Assembly: GCA_947625915.1 (NCBI GenBank)
Contig: CANQPX010000019.1
Span: forward strand, 1 to 33,282
Direction: 5' to 3'
From: an uncultured Clostridia bacterium
GTDB taxonomy: Bacteria > Bacillota > Clostridia > Oscillospirales > Ruminococcaceae
DNA: 33,282 nt
Part shown: positions 32,136 to 33,282 of the stretch, one piece after another
Layout of the letters: each line of letters starts with the position of its first letter
Position numbering within the stretch: the stretch's first letter is position 1
Made by a program: the position numbers and the translations under genes
The notes under the pieces: generated by a model
What the model was told of the DNA's origin: nothing
Database searches by the model: none
The model's input: the letters and a program-made list of their open reading frames with translations, nothing else

Positions 32136-32184
32136 AAGATCCCCGCAGATCGTTTTTATGAAATGGTTTGCGGGGATCTTTTGT
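32136..32184 (+). terminator. Intrinsic terminator after tRNA-Lys
   Basis: A perfect 12-bp stem (32136-32147 with 32169-32180), a 21-base loop, then a T-rich tail. It begins four bases after the tRNA CCA end. Confidence 0.88.
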
Positions 32185-32212
32185 TTTGCTTAAATCTCTT
32201 AGTTTTTTTCTT

Positions 32213-32285
32213 GCGAGGGGGCAAAAAGGGTTATATGCAAAATAAAGGATAAGAACAGAACACAAAAGAACCCCCCGCCGCCCCC
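32213..32285. repeat. Dispersed repeat, copy D, at a gene-truncating junction
   Basis: This stretch matches 530-587 and 641-670: GGGCAAAAA, GGTTATA, an A-rich run, GGATAAGAACAGAACAC, then a C-rich block ending at about 32285. The very next bases encode conserved transporter sequence, so the repeat replaces the gene's 5' end. It lies directly downstream of the tRNA-Lys terminator. Confidence 0.6.
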
Positions 32286-32286
32286 G

Positions 32287-32754
32287 CAGGTATTCCACGT
32301 TTTAGGCGCAGCGTCGGGACTTGGCACATCACTTGGTGAAGCGTTCCTGCCAATGCACCTGCCAATAATTCTTGTGGGACTTCTTGCAGGACCTTATGCA
32401 GGAGCGATCGCGGGACTTTTAGGATCTCTTGCAAGCTTTGCACTTTCGGGAATGCCCGGTGCGGCAATGCTGCCCTTTATGATGATAGAACTTTGCGGCT
32501 ACGGACTTTCCGCAGGACTTCTCAGAAATGCAAAAATTCCGACTTTCGGAAAAGTTATCATATCGCAAATTTCGGGACGTGTAGTTCGTGCAATTGCAAT
32601 TCTTGCGGCTGTTTATCTTTTAGGCAATGAAAGTGTAAACGTAACTTCTATTTGGACGAGCATTACAGCAGGACTTTTCGGAATAGCATTGCAATGGGCA
32701 CTTCTTCCGCTGATAGTTTACCGTGTTGAGGATCTGAAAAAGCATGAAAAGTGA
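32287..32754 (+). CDS. ECF transporter S component, 5'-truncated
   Basis: The substrate-binding membrane subunit of an energy-coupling-factor vitamin or micronutrient transporter. Conserved sequence starts at once after the repeat (QVFHVLGAASGLGTSLGEAF, frame from 32287) and continues LPMHLPIILVGLLAGPYAGA and FALSGMPGAAMLPFMMIELC to the end. About 156 codons remain, and roughly 15-25 N-terminal residues, including the start and ribosome site, are missing. No ATG, GTG or TTG in this frame lies between the upstream stop (32200-32202) and the conserved region; the first ATG is internal, at 32353, after the first conserved motif. It is therefore broken, or the join is an assembly error. The substrate cannot be told. 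Its 3' end overlaps the DUF1893 gene by 11 bases. Confidence 0.8.
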   Translation, partial: QVFHVLGAASGLGTSLGEAFLPMHLPIILVGLLAGPYAGAIAGLLGSLASFALSGMPGAAMLPFMMIELCGYGLSAGLLRNAKIPTFGKVIISQISGRVVRAIAILAAVYLLGNESVNVTSIWTSITAGLFGIALQWALLPLIVYRVEDLKKHEK

Positions 32755-33178
32755 TCTTCAAAAAGCAAAAGAAATTATGGACACTTACGGTGATACTTGC
32801 GTTCTGTGCCGTGGAGATGTTGTTTTTACAAGCACGGAACGCGGCATAAAACCGCTGATTGAATTTATCGAAAATCATACGGATATGAAAGATTTCAGCG
32901 CGGCTGATAAAATTGTGGGAAAAGCTGCGGCAATGCTTTATGTTATCCTCGGAGTGAAAGCAGTCTATTCCCCTGTTATGAGTGAAACGGCTGCGGAAGT
33001 TTTCAAGAATTACAATATTGTTTATGAATGTGATGAACTTACGCAGAACATCATCAACAGAAGCGGTAACGGAATATGCCCAATGGAAGAAACGGTTAAA
33101 AATATTTCCGATCCCAAAGAGGGTTTTGCGGCGCTGAAAAACAAATTAAAAAATATGGGGATATTCTTATCTGCATAA
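32744..33178 (+). CDS. DUF1893 family protein
   Basis: A 144-residue soluble protein of the DUF1893 family, whose Thermotoga member TM1506 has a cytidine-deaminase-like fold. Visible landmarks are CVLCRGDVVFTSTERGIKPL (19-38), DKIVGKAAAMLYVILGVKAVYSPVMSE (about 55-81) and the NRSGNGICPMEE stretch (about 105-116). A cysteine in GICPME and the conserved GKAAAML helix are the expected active-site-like features, but no reaction is established. It overlaps the transporter gene by 11 bases and is followed after 21 bases by a lipoprotein gene, so the three probably form one operon. Confidence 0.88.
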   Translation: MKSDLQKAKEIMDTYGDTCVLCRGDVVFTSTERGIKPLIEFIENHTDMKDFSAADKIVGKAAAMLYVILGVKAVYSPVMSETAAEVFKNYNIVYECDELTQNIINRSGNGICPMEETVKNISDPKEGFAALKNKLKNMGIFLSA

Positions 33179-33199
33179 AAATTTCCGAGGTAAACGAAT

Positions 33200-33282
33200 A
33201 TGAAAAAATTTTTTAAAAGTTCCGCTGTTATTGCATTAGCTATGACATTCTCTCTTGCAGGCTGTTCGGACAATACAAATGC
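33200..33282 (+). CDS. Predicted lipoprotein, cut by the window end
   Basis: Only 27 codons are visible. They form a lipoprotein signal peptide: MKKFFK, a hydrophobic stretch to residue 20, then the lipobox LAGC with Cys22 followed by SDNTN. It follows DUF1893 by 21 bases, with GAGG about ten bases before the ATG. Next to an ECF S component it may be a solute-binding or accessory lipoprotein, but the function cannot be read from this part. Confidence 0.8.
   Translation, partial: MKKFFKSSAVIALAMTFSLAGCSDNTN

Overview
The window looks like chromosomal DNA of a spore-forming, Gram-positive Clostridia member, most like a Ruminococcus/Oscillospiraceae gut anaerobe. Reasons: four sporulation genes (spoIIR, spoIID, spmA, spmB), an AbrB/SpoVT regulator, a DivIVA-like protein, DUF4364, DUF1385 and DUF1893 proteins, strong GGAGG ribosome sites, frequent TTG/GTG starts, and near-consensus TTGACA-17-TATAAT promoters. 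No phage, transposase, CRISPR or resistance gene was seen. Genus is inference; no search was run.

Layout. 1-830 is repeat-rich non-coding DNA dominated by an imperfect palindrome of at least 460 bases, lying downstream of tRNA-Thr (862-937, minus). Then rightward: spoIIR, a DivIVA-like protein and an orphan fumarase beta subunit. Leftward from 10461 to 3549 runs a block of LRR lipoprotein, aroF, aroB, aroA, aroC, a membrane protein and DUF4364. Further leftward genes are a 1050-residue membrane protein and spoIID. Rightward from 15438: citrate synthase with a structured leader, a membrane protein, a lipoprotein plus two-component system, and DUF1385. Leftward from 30533 to 22580: abrB, an HD-GYP protein, cytidine deaminase, a GHL10 lipoprotein with a GHL10-like/amidase protein, and a small zinc-ribbon protein. 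Rightward at the end: spmAB, tRNA-Lys, a second copy of the left-end repeat family, a 5'-truncated ECF transporter gene, DUF1893 and a lipoprotein cut by the window edge.

How the genes work together. aroF-aroB-aroA-aroC supply four of the seven shikimate steps to chorismate. SpoIIR, SpoIID and SpmAB act in signalling, engulfment and spore maturation. SpoIID, the GHL10 protein and the amidase all concern peptidoglycan, possibly glycan strands stripped of peptides. The lipoprotein-response regulator-histidine kinase trio probably senses an envelope signal.

Most worth a second look: the GHL10/GHL10-amidase pair, the structured leader of the citrate synthase gene, the hairpin cluster at 23294-23602 with a matching hairpin at 29022, the giant palindrome at the left edge, the operator-like palindrome and small ORF before the zinc-ribbon gene, and the transporter gene whose start is replaced by repeat DNA.
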